NCBI GenBank assembly: GCA_050289485.1
Contig: JBNKFV010000024.1
Location: 1-64,000, forward strand
Length of the DNA: 64,000 nt
Direction: 5' to 3'
DNA from: JBNKFV01 sp050289485
GTDB taxonomy: Bacteria; Pseudomonadota; Gammaproteobacteria; Pseudomonadales; Cellvibrionaceae
Every line of letters begins with the position of its first letter. Position 1 is the stretch's first letter. A program made the translations under genes and the position numbers. This document shows, one piece after another, positions 15,523-23,806 of the stretch. Under the pieces are notes generated by a model. That model was not told the DNA's origin and searched no databases. It saw only the letters and a program-made list of their open reading frames with translations.

Positions 15523-17787
15523 TTAGAAACTCATATCAAAAGTTACACCCACAGTACGCGGCTTGGCTGGCCACACCAGCGTGTTGAGCAATCCAAACCC
15601 TGCCGTATCATCTTCGTCTGCGTTTTCCCAACCACGTTCAAAGTATTCTTCATTAAAGACATTGGTAGCCCACAACGTGACTGACCAATTGTTGTTAGCT
15701 TCATAACCTAAACGCAAATCTACCTGATCCCACGAACTAACTTTGCTTAGTTCGTAGTTACCGGTACCACCGTACATATCGTCTTGATAGACATACTGCG
15801 CTGTGTAAAACATATTGCCACTGGAAAGCGGTTGATTATAGGTAGCAATCAACGAGCCACTGGTATCTGGCGCCATAGGCAGTTTATTACCTTTACTGCC
15901 ATCGCCCTCTTCGATTTCCTCGGTGATCTCACTGTCTTGCACGGCAAAAGCCATGCGCAAATCCCAGTGATCGCCTGGAGTCCAGCGCGCGTCGACTTCC
16001 AGCCCCACGTTTTCGGCTTCACCCAGGTTCTTCACTAACTGTGAACCCGTTTCAAAAATAATCAACTGTAAGTCAGTATAGGTGTAGCTAAATACAGCAG
16101 CGTTCAACTGCAAGCTGCCATCAAGCAACCTTGTTTTAGCACCCATTTCAAAGCTGTCGACTGATTCCGGCTCAAATGACAATGGCTTACCACTTGGTAA
16201 CAAGCCGCCAAACTCGTAAGTACCATCATTGGCGATACCAAATGTGGAGTAACCACCGGTTTTGTAACCCTTAGCGGCATTAAAGTACAGGCTTACATTT
16301 TCGTTAAGTGTGTAGTTAACGGCAAAACGTGGGGTAAACTTGCTCCACGAATCGCTGTCTTGCACAAAGCCGTCGGTATAGTATTCCCAGACAAAGGTAT
16401 TACCCAAGGCACCACCGCCATCCGGTACGCTAATGGCCATGTCTTTTTTATCGTAGGTGTAGCGACTACCTACCGTAACATCTAAATTACTGGTCGCATG
16501 CCACGTGATGTCACCATAAATTGACCAGCCTTCGCTTTTCAATTTATCTATATTTATTTCTTCTTTGTACGTTAGAATATCCGCAGGATCGATATCATCT
16601 TCCCAGTAAGCCTCAAACACAGGGTCATCACATCCCGCTGCGCCACCACCTTCATCTGTTTGAATAACGGCTACACACAAATCATCTTCGCTGTATGAAT
16701 TTACAAACGTTGCATCAATATCTTCTTGATACACACTAGCCCCCACAAACCACGTAACAGCATCACCGCCATCGTAATTCAAACGAAATTCCTGACTGTA
16801 ATAATCTACATCCTGATCCTGGCCATAGTTGTTGGTAAATCTCGGCGTACCATCAAAGTCTTCAAGGTAATGAAAGGCGTAAGTCTTATAACCGGTAATG
16901 GATTCGAGCACATAACTTTCGGAAATATCCCAGTTAACATTCGCAGTAACAGACAAGACATGGCCCCGGTCGTAACCATCTGTGCTGAGATCGATAGCAG
17001 CCTTATCTTCTGCAACGCCATTGGTTGGTGTCCAATAAACAGAAGGCGCTTGGTCGTGATCTTCATAACTAACAGTAACCGTAGTATCCACCGAGTCGCC
17101 GGCATAACGTAGTGCTAAACGCGTAGAGGACAGGTCTTTCTCGCCTAACTCTTTGCCGTCGTAAGTGTTTTCAAGCCAGCCATCTTGTTGTGTCCAGTAG
17201 GCACTGCCCCGAAAAAACAGTTTATCGGAGATCGGCACATTTAACGTACCGACGGTTTCTATTTCACCGTATTCCGCCAGCGTGAGACTCACATTGCCTT
17301 CAAAGTTTTCCACCGGTTTTTTGGTAATAATATTAATGCCGCCAGCAATCGCATTACGGCCAAACAATGTGCTTTGCGGGCCCTTCACCACTTCTGCCCG
17401 ATCCAAATCGTAAAACGCCATTTGCACACCACCCGTGCGACCGGCCCAAACGCCATCCTGGAAAATCGCTATGGAGGGGTCTCCACCAATCCCAAAATCG
17501 TTAGTACCAATACCACGGATAGCCAAGGCATCGATAAAGCTGTCTTCAGTTTTACCACTAAAGCCCGGTGTTAAATCTACCAGGCCTCGAACATCGCCAG
17601 CACCTAAGCGAACAATGTCATCACCCGTAAATGCAGATACAGCCGCGGGAACCTCTTGCAATGTTTGCTCTCGCTTTTGAACAGTAACAATCACTTCTTC
17701 AATAACTGCTGCAAGCAATGTTGGACTAAATGTAGAGAGCGCAAATAAAGAAGCAACGGCAGAATGCCGATATCGAGATATTTTCAT
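15523..17787 (-). CDS. TonB-dependent outer-membrane receptor (second copy)
   Basis: 754 residues. The signal peptide ends near TLLAA (about residue 27), the TonB box region is EEVIVTVQKRE at 30-40, and the plug includes PAAVSAFTGDDIVRLGAGDV and the GPQSTLFGRNAIAGGINIIT segment. The barrel ends with VGVTFDMSF. It is only distantly similar to the first receptor, so the two probably take different ligands. The barrel loops are acidic (DDIDPADILTYKEE and EEIEEGDGSKG), which would suit cationic substrates, although this is weak evidence. An exact palindrome lies 106 bp upstream, suggesting joint control with the catabolic genes. Confidence 0.92.
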   Translation of the reverse strand: MKISRYRHSAVASLFALSTFSPTLLAAVIEEVIVTVQKREQTLQEVPAAVSAFTGDDIVRLGAGDVRGLVDLTPGFSGKTEDSFIDALAIRGIGTNDFGIGGDPSIAIFQDGVWAGRTGGVQMAFYDLDRAEVVKGPQSTLFGRNAIAGGINIITKKPVENFEGNVSLTLAEYGEIETVGTLNVPISDKLFFRGSAYWTQQDGWLENTYDGKELGEKDLSSTRLALRYAGDSVDTTVTVSYEDHDQAPSVYWTPTNGVAEDKAAIDLSTDGYDRGHVLSVTANVNWDISESYVLESITGYKTYAFHYLEDFDGTPRFTNNYGQDQDVDYYSQEFRLNYDGGDAVTWFVGASVYQEDIDATFVNSYSEDDLCVAVIQTDEGGGAAGCDDPVFEAYWEDDIDPADILTYKEEINIDKLKSEGWSIYGDITWHATSNLDVTVGSRYTYDKKDMAISVPDGGGALGNTFVWEYYTDGFVQDSDSWSKFTPRFAVNYTLNENVSLYFNAAKGYKTGGYSTFGIANDGTYEFGGLLPSGKPLSFEPESVDSFEMGAKTRLLDGSLQLNAAVFSYTYTDLQLIIFETGSQLVKNLGEAENVGLEVDARWTPGDHWDLRMAFAVQDSEITEEIEEGDGSKGNKLPMAPDTSGSLIATYNQPLSSGNMFYTAQYVYQDDMYGGTGNYELSKVSSWDQVDLRLGYEANNNWSVTLWATNVFNEEYFERGWENADEDDTAGFGLLNTLVWPAKPRTVGVTFDMSF

Positions 17788-18129
17788 GGTGTTCTTTTCC
17801 CTGAAGTTGAATGGATATTGTTTTTAAAATATGGAGTAAATCTAAGGTAACTTGAATCGCTAACCCTAGACCGTAAAGAAGAGAGAAAAAATACCCCAAA
17901 GGGGGTGTTTGCAACGTGGCTAAGCACTTTTTTCAGAAAAGAGTTTTTACACTTTAGTAAAGGTGGATAAATGCTTTGTTGAGCTCGAATATAAAACGCT
18001 TACGAGCAACAGCGTAGTCATTGTCAACGATTGGCGCCCTCTTATTTCTGCCACCTGCAACTACCAACGTAATACTGGCGACGAAGCAGGCGACCAATAC
18101 ATCCAAACTTATACAGTCAGCCTTACCAA
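17788..18129. other. Intergenic region upstream of the second TonB receptor
   Basis: About 340 bp holding the promoter of the receptor gene and the exact palindrome at 17894-17904. The remaining part towards the small-regulator gene has no supported gene. Confidence 0.5.
17894..17904. promoter_or_regulatory. Candidate operator CCCCAAAGGGG (exact)
   Basis: Exact palindrome in the context AAATACCCC...GGGGGTGT, 106 bp upstream of the second TonB receptor ATG at 17787. It is the rightmost member of the set. Confidence 0.6.
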
Positions 18130-18387
18130 CTATATTGGTCGACTACCATAATTACTGGAAGGCTTCTTTGGAGGATCAGACGAAACATTCGCATCGACAT
18201 TATTAATTTTTCCACCTTGCGCCAGAAAGGCTTCTACCTGCTTGGCCAGTTCATCGCGCACGCGGTTTTTTACTGCAATATTAAATGCCTCATCCGAGAT
18301 CATTTCGATATCGGTGGTGGTGCCGGAATCGTCCGTTTCGACAAAGTCATCATCATCCAAAGCATCATCGTTAATTGCGTCTGCCAT
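18130..18387 (-). CDS. sutA: SutA-like RNA polymerase-binding small protein
   Basis: 85 residues. The very acidic N-terminus (DDALDDDDFVETDD) is followed by a helical segment (VKNRVRDELAKQVEAFLAQGG) and the ending SSDPPKKPSSNYGSRPI. This plan, an acidic disordered head, a helix and a conserved DPPKKP...YGSRPI tail, is that of SutA, a Pseudomonas protein that binds RNA polymerase and adjusts transcription during slow growth. The match is from memory of the family and was not computed. The ATG at 18387 has AGGTGACC just upstream. In Pseudomonas the gene also lies near amtB and glnK, as here, which supports the call. Confidence 0.7.
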   Translation of the reverse strand: MADAINDDALDDDDFVETDDSGTTTDIEMISDEAFNIAVKNRVRDELAKQVEAFLAQGGKINNVDANVSSDPPKKPSSNYGSRPI

Positions 18388-18649
18388 AGGTCACCTGTTC
18401 AAAACAAATCACATACGAAATCGATACTGCAGGCACTCATGAGTTACAGCAGTATTGGGCATATATATAGTCAAAAGTTGGCGTTACGCCAATCATTTTT
18501 CGTCGTTTTTTTTAGGCTTTTTAGGCATGAAGCTGCCAAAAACAAATCAAGTTAGTTATTAATCTCTGGGAGACACAGCAAGAAGCTTAGGAGGGAGAAC
18601 TCAGTGGCGGGAAAGGCCGGATAACTGGTAGCCGGCCAAAGCAGAGCGA

Positions 18650-18988
18650 CTAAACGGCATCAGGCCCGGTTTCACCGGTACGGATACGAACCACGTTATC
18701 AAGCCCGGTCACAAAAATCTTACCGTCACCAATTTTGCCAGTTTGAGCAGCCTTAGTAATCGCATCAATCGCCATTTCAACGGTATCGTCATCAACCGCT
18801 AATTCAATTTTCACCTTAGGCAGAAAATCAACCACATACTCTGCTCCACGATACAGCTCAGTATGCCCCATCTGGCGGCCAAAACCCTTTACCTCGGTAA
18901 CGGTCATACCCTGAATGCCTACCTCAGAAAGTGCTGCACGCACATCATCCAGCTTAAAAGGTTTGATAACTGCTGTAATCAATTTCAT
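18650..18988 (-). CDS. glnK: PII nitrogen regulatory protein (second glnK)
   Basis: 112 residues, full PII length. The T-loop with the uridylylation site Y51 is present in ELYRGAEYVVDFLPK. The TGKIGDGKIFV segment and the C-terminal VRIRTGETG complete the family pattern. PII proteins sense ATP/ADP and 2-oxoglutarate and bind AmtB or regulatory enzymes. It lies downstream of amtB but after a terminator (19117-19142), and it has its own candidate sigma-54 promoter at 19063-19078, so it can be expressed separately. It is roughly three-quarters identical by eye to the copy at 20467-20805. Confidence 0.95.
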   Translation of the reverse strand: MKLITAVIKPFKLDDVRAALSEVGIQGMTVTEVKGFGRQMGHTELYRGAEYVVDFLPKVKIELAVDDDTVEMAIDAITKAAQTGKIGDGKIFVTGLDNVVRIRTGETGPDAV

Positions 18989-19062
18989 TAATCAACATCC
19001 TACTTATTGTATGGTTATGTTTGACATCAGCGAGACAACCAGCGTTGACTATACGCCATCCA

Positions 19063-19078
19063 TGCTGCAAGTGTGCCC
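19063..19078 (-). promoter_or_regulatory. Candidate sigma-54 promoter for the second glnK
   Basis: The minus strand reads GGGCAC-ACTTG-CAGCA, with GG and GC elements exactly ten bases apart. It lies 74 bp upstream of the glnK ATG at 18988 and after the amtB terminator. Confidence 0.5.
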
Positions 19079-19116
19079 GACTTTGGGTTGCTTTTCCAGA
19101 CACGTATGCGACAGAT

Positions 19117-19142
19117 AAAAAAAAGCCCGTCTTGCGACGGGC
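19117..19142 (-). terminator. Intrinsic terminator after amtB
   Basis: GCCCGTC and GACGGGC (19125-19131 and 19136-19142) pair around TTGC. On the minus strand the stem is followed by eight T (A-tract 19117-19124). It ends the torF-glnK-amtB transcript. Confidence 0.88.
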
Positions 19143-19174
19143 CAACAATAAACCAATGAAGTTACTAGCCGAAG

Positions 19175-20437
19175 TTACTTGGCAGTGGTGAACTCTGGGT
19201 ATGCTTCCATACCACATTCTGACAAGTCCACACCGTCGAACTCTTCTTCTTCGCTCACGCGAATACCCATTACGGCTTTGAGTACTACCCAAACGATCAG
19301 GCTAGTGACGAATACCCATAGGAAGATGGTCAACATACCTACTAACTGGCCCATGAAGGTAGCGTCGGTATCAGTCAGCAGTACCGCGAAGATACCCCAG
19401 ATACCGACCACACCGTGTACAGATATAGCACCCACAGGGTCGTCAATTTTCAGTTTATCCAGAGTCAGGATACTGAATACAACCAGCACACCACCGACGG
19501 CACCAATCAGAGTAGCGCTTAATGGCGTTGGGTCAGCAGGCTCTGCAGTAATCGCCACCAGGCCAGCCAGTGCACCGTTAAGCGCCATGGTCAGGTCAGC
19601 TTTACCAAACAGAATGCGGGCAACGATCAGCGCAGCAATCAAACCACCAGAAGCAGCAGCATTCGTGTTCAGAAATACGTTGGCCACTTCGTTGGATACC
19701 GCGATACCACCCAGTTTCAGAGTAGAACCACCGTTGAAGCCGAACCAGCCCATCCACAGAATGAAAGTACCCAAGGTAGCCAGTGGCAGGTTAGCACCAG
19801 GAATAGCGTTTACTTCGCCATTTTTGCCATACTTGCCTTTACGGGCGCCCAGAACCAGTACACCAGCTAAGGCTGCAGCAGCACCCGCCAAGTGAACAAT
19901 ACCCGAACCTGCGTAGTCGCTGTAGCTCAGTTCATACAAACCGAATACAGAGTTACCACCCCAAGTCCAGCCACCTTCAAACGGATAGATGAAACCGGTC
20001 ATGACAACGGCAAACCCCAGGAATGCCCACAGCTTCATACGCTCGGCAACTGCACCCGATACAATTGACATGGCAGTTGCTACGAATACAACCTGGAAGA
20101 AAAAGTCTGACGCGCCTGAGTAGACAGAGCCACCGTCAAAACCTTCTTCGGCAGAAGCAGCTAACGCAGCGCTAACATCCAACGTTGCAACCGTTTCAAC
20201 GCCAGACAAGAAGTAACCACCACCGTACATAAATTCGTAACCACAAATTAAGTACATGGTGCAGGCAACCGCAAACAGTGCAACGTTTTTGGTTAAAATT
20301 TCTGTGGTATTTTTCGCGCGAACCAAACCAGCTTCTAGCATGGCAAAGCCAGCGGCCATCCACATTACCAGTGCGCCCATGACAAGAAAGTAAAACGTGT
20401 CCATGGCGTACTGCAATTCGAAAATTTGATTTTCCAT
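19175..20437 (-). CDS. amtB: Ammonium transporter AmtB
   Basis: 420 residues with about eleven membrane segments. Landmarks of the Amt family are present: MWMAAGFAMLEAGLVRAKNT near the N-terminus, the twin-histidine pore in SGIVHLAGAAAAL and GAISVHGVVGIWG, and the DYAGSGIVH segment. It conducts ammonium across the inner membrane and is blocked by GlnK. It starts at the ATG at 20437, 29 bp after the stop codon of the first glnK, so the two are in one operon. The start begins directly with the first transmembrane region (MENQIFELQYAMDTFYF), as in Amt proteins made without a separate signal peptide. Confidence 0.96.
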   Translation of the reverse strand: MENQIFELQYAMDTFYFLVMGALVMWMAAGFAMLEAGLVRAKNTTEILTKNVALFAVACTMYLICGYEFMYGGGYFLSGVETVATLDVSAALAASAEEGFDGGSVYSGASDFFFQVVFVATAMSIVSGAVAERMKLWAFLGFAVVMTGFIYPFEGGWTWGGNSVFGLYELSYSDYAGSGIVHLAGAAAALAGVLVLGARKGKYGKNGEVNAIPGANLPLATLGTFILWMGWFGFNGGSTLKLGGIAVSNEVANVFLNTNAAASGGLIAALIVARILFGKADLTMALNGALAGLVAITAEPADPTPLSATLIGAVGGVLVVFSILTLDKLKIDDPVGAISVHGVVGIWGIFAVLLTDTDATFMGQLVGMLTIFLWVFVTSLIVWVVLKAVMGIRVSEEEEFDGVDLSECGMEAYPEFTTAK

Positions 20438-20466
20438 AGCAGATCTCCGGAGTTATTAAATTGATT

Positions 20467-20805
20467 TTACAGGGCGTCTTCGCCAGTTTCGCCCGTACGG
20501 ATACGGATGACTTGCTCAAGGGAGGCAACAAAAATTTTGCCATCTCCAATTTTGCCACTGTGTGCTGCTTTACTCACAGCTTCAACTACGCTGTCTACCT
20601 GATCATCAGAGACAGCAACTTCCAACTTGGTCTTTGGTAGAAAGTCCACCACATACTCGGCACCGCGATACAGCTCGGTGTGACCTTTCTGACGACCAAA
20701 ACCTTTGACTTCGGTGACAGTAATACCCTGAACGCCAATTTCTGATAAAGACTCACGTACAGCGTCCAGCTTGAAGGGTTTAATTATTGCCGTTACGAGT
20801 TTCAT
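20467..20805 (-). CDS. glnK: PII nitrogen regulatory protein (first glnK)
   Basis: 112 residues with the uridylylation tyrosine Y51 in ELYRGAEYVVDFLPKTK and the SGKIGDGKIFV segment. It lies between torF and amtB in the same direction, with AGGAG six bases before the ATG at 20805. GlnK paired with amtB normally regulates the transporter by direct plugging when nitrogen is replete. The window therefore carries two PII genes flanking amtB; their T-loop ends differ (PKTK here, PKVK in the other), which could give different partners. Confidence 0.95.
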   Translation of the reverse strand: MKLVTAIIKPFKLDAVRESLSEIGVQGITVTEVKGFGRQKGHTELYRGAEYVVDFLPKTKLEVAVSDDQVDSVVEAVSKAAHSGKIGDGKIFVASLEQVIRIRTGETGEDAL

Positions 20806-20874
20806 GATTTAACTCCTGGACGATAAAAGATTAAGAAAGGCGCCAAGGAAATCCCCAGCGCCCACTGGTAAAAC

Positions 20875-21519
20875 TTAGAGGTCGAAAGACTTACCGATTG
20901 AGAAGACAATGGCTTCGCTTTCAGTAGGGTTACCGTTACTGTCTAGCTGATCAGACAACTCATCGCTACTAAAGATAAACGCTATACCAAGGTCAATTTC
21001 ACTAACGGTGGTGCCATAGCCAAACTCGAAGTAATCACCATCGAAGTCTTTACCGAATGAGCCAAACTTGCCGTAAAAGCCATTTTTTTCGATAGTAACC
21101 TCTGAAAATGAATAGTCTTGATCACCTGCACCAAAATTGTCGTATGTGCCTACTGAATAGCCTACGCTTACAATTGAATAACCTAAGCCTAGGTTAATTT
21201 CCTCATAAGTATCATCGAACTCACCGGTGTAGTAGTAACCGGTGAAACCGATGCTTGCTGTAAGGCCTGAATCAGTTTCAATTCCATAACCAAAATAGCC
21301 ATCAACTTCCAAACCATCGCCTACATCTGCGGTCCAAGCACCGGCATAAAAACCGCTCTCTTCATAATCAATACCAGCACTGGCAGAAGATTCTTTCTGC
21401 AGAATACCGCGATAGTAGTACTCGGATGCGTAACCAATATTTGCTGACACATCTGCCTGCGCAGCAACACCAGCAGTAGACAACGCGATAGCTGCGGCTA
21501 ATTGAGTTAGTTTTTTCAT
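20875..21519 (-). CDS. TorF family putative porin
   Basis: 214 residues from the ATG at 21519 (MKKLTQ), chosen because it gives a compact signal peptide ending at AAQA|DVS. The mature protein has the alternating, aromatic and glycine-rich strands of the TorF family (TIGR02001-like): YASEYYYRGI at the N-terminus, repeated GY.G and a final aromatic-poor FSIGKSFDL. The family is predicted to form small outer-membrane beta-barrels and commonly sits beside glnK-amtB, so it probably lets ammonium or small nitrogen compounds cross the outer membrane. It is the first gene behind the sigma-54 promoter at 21651-21666. Confidence 0.85.
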   Translation of the reverse strand: MKKLTQLAAAIALSTAGVAAQADVSANIGYASEYYYRGILQKESSASAGIDYEESGFYAGAWTADVGDGLEVDGYFGYGIETDSGLTASIGFTGYYYTGEFDDTYEEINLGLGYSIVSVGYSVGTYDNFGAGDQDYSFSEVTIEKNGFYGKFGSFGKDFDGDYFEFGYGTTVSEIDLGIAFIFSSDELSDQLDSNGNPTESEAIVFSIGKSFDL

Positions 21520-21650
21520 TCTCGTTTCCTCCATTAAGGATTTGCTCTCTGTTTAAATCTTTTAACAACGGCTGTTGAATAAGACTTTTCTTTGTGTGGT
21601 TGTAATCGTGCTTGCTTTGTGACACGTATCACCTCTAGCCCATAGCATCT

Positions 21651-21666
21651 AGCACATAGCAGGCCA
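21651..21666 (-). promoter_or_regulatory. Candidate sigma-54 promoter of torF-glnK-amtB
   Basis: The minus strand reads TGGCCTGCTATGTGCT: a TGG element, ten bases, then GC, with TGTGCT near the -12 consensus. It lies about 132 bp upstream of the torF ATG. NtrC-like half sites follow upstream at 21752-21826. Confidence 0.6.
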
Positions 21667-21751
21667 ACTTTTTAAATCCCCGAAAACACGCACTGTTTTA
21701 AGCAATGCTTTTGTGTTCTGCGCCACAATTTGCTTTGTCAAACACCACTTT

Positions 21752-21826
21752 TGCACCAAAAAGCATCAAAAAATTCAAGCATGCACCATAAGTGGCGCGC
21801 TATTGGTGCATGCGTCTCTTGCACCA
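21752..21826. promoter_or_regulatory. Cluster of NtrC-like half sites
   Basis: TGCACCA occurs at 21752-21758, 21782-21788 and 21820-21826, and TGGTGCA at 21804-21810. The 21782-21799 copy pairs with TGGCGCG after a four-base spacer, close to the NtrC consensus TGCACC-N5-GGTGCA. They lie 90-170 bp upstream of the sigma-54 promoter, as expected for enhancers, and also just before ubiK on the other strand. Confidence 0.6.
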
Positions 21827-21887
21827 ACTCAGGACATTCACACCGGAGTTCGGTAAACTGGGTAGCAACGATTTATGGTGTAACAAC

Positions 21888-22145
21888 ATGCTTGATAAGA
21901 TTTCACGACAAATTGCCGAAGAGCTTCAGCGCTTGGGGAAAACCTCCGAGGTCAATACAGCCGAATACCTTAAACCAGTGATCGAACGCACCTTGCGCTC
22001 ACTGGATCTGGTCACCCGAGAAGAGTTCGACGCACAAACAGCCGTGCTGCATCGCACCCGTGAAAAGATTGAAGAACTGACCCGGCAGATGGAAAATCTG
22101 CAGGCCCTTTGCGAGCAATACGAGCAGACGCAAACCACTAAATAG
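21888..22145 (+). CDS. ubiK: Ubiquinone biosynthesis accessory factor UbiK
   Basis: 85 residues (BMFP/YqiC family). I start at the ATG at 21888 (MLDKISRQIAEELQRLG) because family homology begins there and upstream codons read into the NtrC region. The protein has an N-terminal amphipathic helix and a C-terminal coiled coil (VLHRTREKIEELTRQMENLQ). UbiK joins the soluble Ubi complex and helps deliver ubiquinone intermediates. It lies 41 bp before comM on the same strand. Confidence 0.85.
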   Translation: MLDKISRQIAEELQRLGKTSEVNTAEYLKPVIERTLRSLDLVTREEFDAQTAVLHRTREKIEELTRQMENLQALCEQYEQTQTTK

Positions 22146-22186
22146 CCGCACAACTGGAACCTTTTTTCACCCAACAAGGAAGTTAT

Positions 22187-23665
22187 ATGTCACTCGCTCT
22201 CGTGCACACCCGTGCAAAATTTGGTATCGATGCCCCCGCTGTCACCGTGGAAGTGCATTTATCGAATGGATTGCCCGGTCTGAATATCGTTGGCCTGCCG
22301 GAAGCGGCCGTAAAAGAATCCAAAGATCGGGTGCGCAGCGCACTCATCAACAGCCAATTTGAATTTCCCACCCGCCGCATCACGGTGAGCCTCGCGCCTG
22401 CGGATTTGCCCAAAGAAGGCGGGCGTTTTGATTTGCCCATTGCCATGGGCATTCTGGTGGCATCAGGCCAACTGCCGCAGAGTGTATTGGAGGAAAGAGA
22501 GTTTATTGGCGAGTTGGGGCTTTCCGGCGATTTACGCCCGGTAACCGGCGTATTGCCTGCTGCCCTTGCCTGCCATGCCCAACAGCGCACCCTGGCACTG
22601 TCCGCAGGTAACGGCAGCGAGGCCAGCCTGTGTGACGACTTACCCTTAATAGCCGCCCCCACCCTGCTGGCATTGTGCAATCACTTAAGTGGGCAAACCC
22701 TCATTGCCGTACCAACACCTATGGAGCCCCCCATAGCGGACCAGCCAGCGGATCTGGCCGAAGTGAAAGGCCAGTTGCAAGCGCGTCGCGCCCTGGAAAT
22801 TGCTGCCGCAGGCCAACACAATTTGCTGATGTGCGGACCACCAGGGGCTGGCAAAACCATGCTGGCCAGCCGCCTGCCTTCAATATTGCCACCACTTAGC
22901 CGCAAACAAGCTTTGAGCAGTGCTGCCATCTACTCAGTCGCCGGCCAAACTGCTAACCACTGGCAACAACCGCCGTTTCGGGCACCCCACCATACCGCTT
23001 CGGCCGTGGCGTTAGTGGGCGGCGGCGCCCACCCAAAACCCGGCGAAATCTCCTTGGCCCACGAAGGCGTGTTGTTTCTGGACGAGTTGCCCGAATTCCC
23101 TCGCACTGTGCTCGAAGTACTGCGCCAACCGCTGGAATCTGGACATATCAATATTTCGCGCGCCAGTTTTCAAGTCACCTTTCCGGCGCGCTTTCAGTTT
23201 ATCGCCGCCATGAACCCCTGCCCCTGCGGATACTTTGGCGAGCCTCGCTGCCGCTGCACACCCGACCAGGTGCGGCGCTACCGCAACCGCGTGTCGGGCC
23301 CCTTACTGGACCGCCTCGATTTACATATCAACGTAAGCAATCTAAAGCCTAACGAGCTGCATCAGGCACCGGCAGGTGAATCCAGTACCGTCGTGCGGCA
23401 ACGGGTATTGATGGCCCGACAGCGACAACAACAACGTCAGGGCAAACCCAATGTGGCACTAAACGTCGCCGAACTGGATGCATTAGTGCCCATTGGTGAT
23501 CGCTTAGCCAGCCTATTGAGCGATGCTATCCAAAAGCTGGGCTTGTCGGCCCGCGCCTACCATCGCACCATTCGGGTGGCGCGCACCATTGCCGATTTGG
23601 CAGATGCAGAGCAGATAGAGCAGCCCCATTTGCTCGAAGCCATCAGCTATCGGCAGTGGCGGTAG
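22187..23665 (+). CDS. comM: YifB/ComM family magnesium-chelatase-like AAA ATPase
   Basis: 492 residues. Parts in order: the N-terminal ChlI domain (VEVHLSNGLPGLNIVGLPEA, AVKESKDRVRSAL), Walker A GPPGAGKT at 217-224, a Walker-B-like FLDELPEF segment, the cysteine motif MNPCPCGYFGEP and the C-terminal helical domain. The family forms hexameric helicases; ComM drives branch migration in natural transformation. AAGGAAGT before the ATG at 22187 is a good ribosome site. The final codons (SYRQWR) run directly into the rep-like remnant at 23664, so the last few residues may have been changed by the junction; other comM proteins usually end in a YRQ-LDR-type tail. Confidence 0.92.
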   Translation: MSLALVHTRAKFGIDAPAVTVEVHLSNGLPGLNIVGLPEAAVKESKDRVRSALINSQFEFPTRRITVSLAPADLPKEGGRFDLPIAMGILVASGQLPQSVLEEREFIGELGLSGDLRPVTGVLPAALACHAQQRTLALSAGNGSEASLCDDLPLIAAPTLLALCNHLSGQTLIAVPTPMEPPIADQPADLAEVKGQLQARRALEIAAAGQHNLLMCGPPGAGKTMLASRLPSILPPLSRKQALSSAAIYSVAGQTANHWQQPPFRAPHHTASAVALVGGGAHPKPGEISLAHEGVLFLDELPEFPRTVLEVLRQPLESGHINISRASFQVTFPARFQFIAAMNPCPCGYFGEPRCRCTPDQVRRYRNRVSGPLLDRLDLHINVSNLKPNELHQAPAGESSTVVRQRVLMARQRQQQRQGKPNVALNVAELDALVPIGDRLASLLSDAIQKLGLSARAYHRTIRVARTIADLADAEQIEQPHLLEAISYRQWR

Positions 23666-23800
23666 GCCTTGCATTACGTTGTTAGCCCCTGCCTTGTCTT
23701 GGCCGGCGCAGGCAGTGGCAAAATCTGTGACCCGCAAACATTACCCACCTGATAGACAAGAGCGGTTGATTCGCTCACCATATCGCTGTACTGACGTTCA
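23664..23800 (+). pseudogene. Decayed copy of the rep 5' region
   Basis: This 137-bp stretch aligns along its full length with 25001-25141 inside rep, at about three-quarters identity by eye with a few short indels. It matches the part encoding the Walker A region (PCLVLAGAGSGKT in rep). Shared landmarks are TGCATTACGTTG, GCCCCTGCCTTGT, ACCCGCAAA, ACCTGATAG and TATCGC...CTTACGTTCA-like text. Frames are broken, so it is non-functional. It lies right after the comM stop codon, 1.2 kb before the intact rep, and marks the left side of an inserted block. Confidence 0.8.
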
Positions 23801-23806
23801 AGTAGG

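Noticed and set aside
21730..21981. 83-codon ORF overlapping ubiK in another frame
   Set aside because: It runs through the NtrC-like sites and the ubiK coding frame and has no protein-like character.
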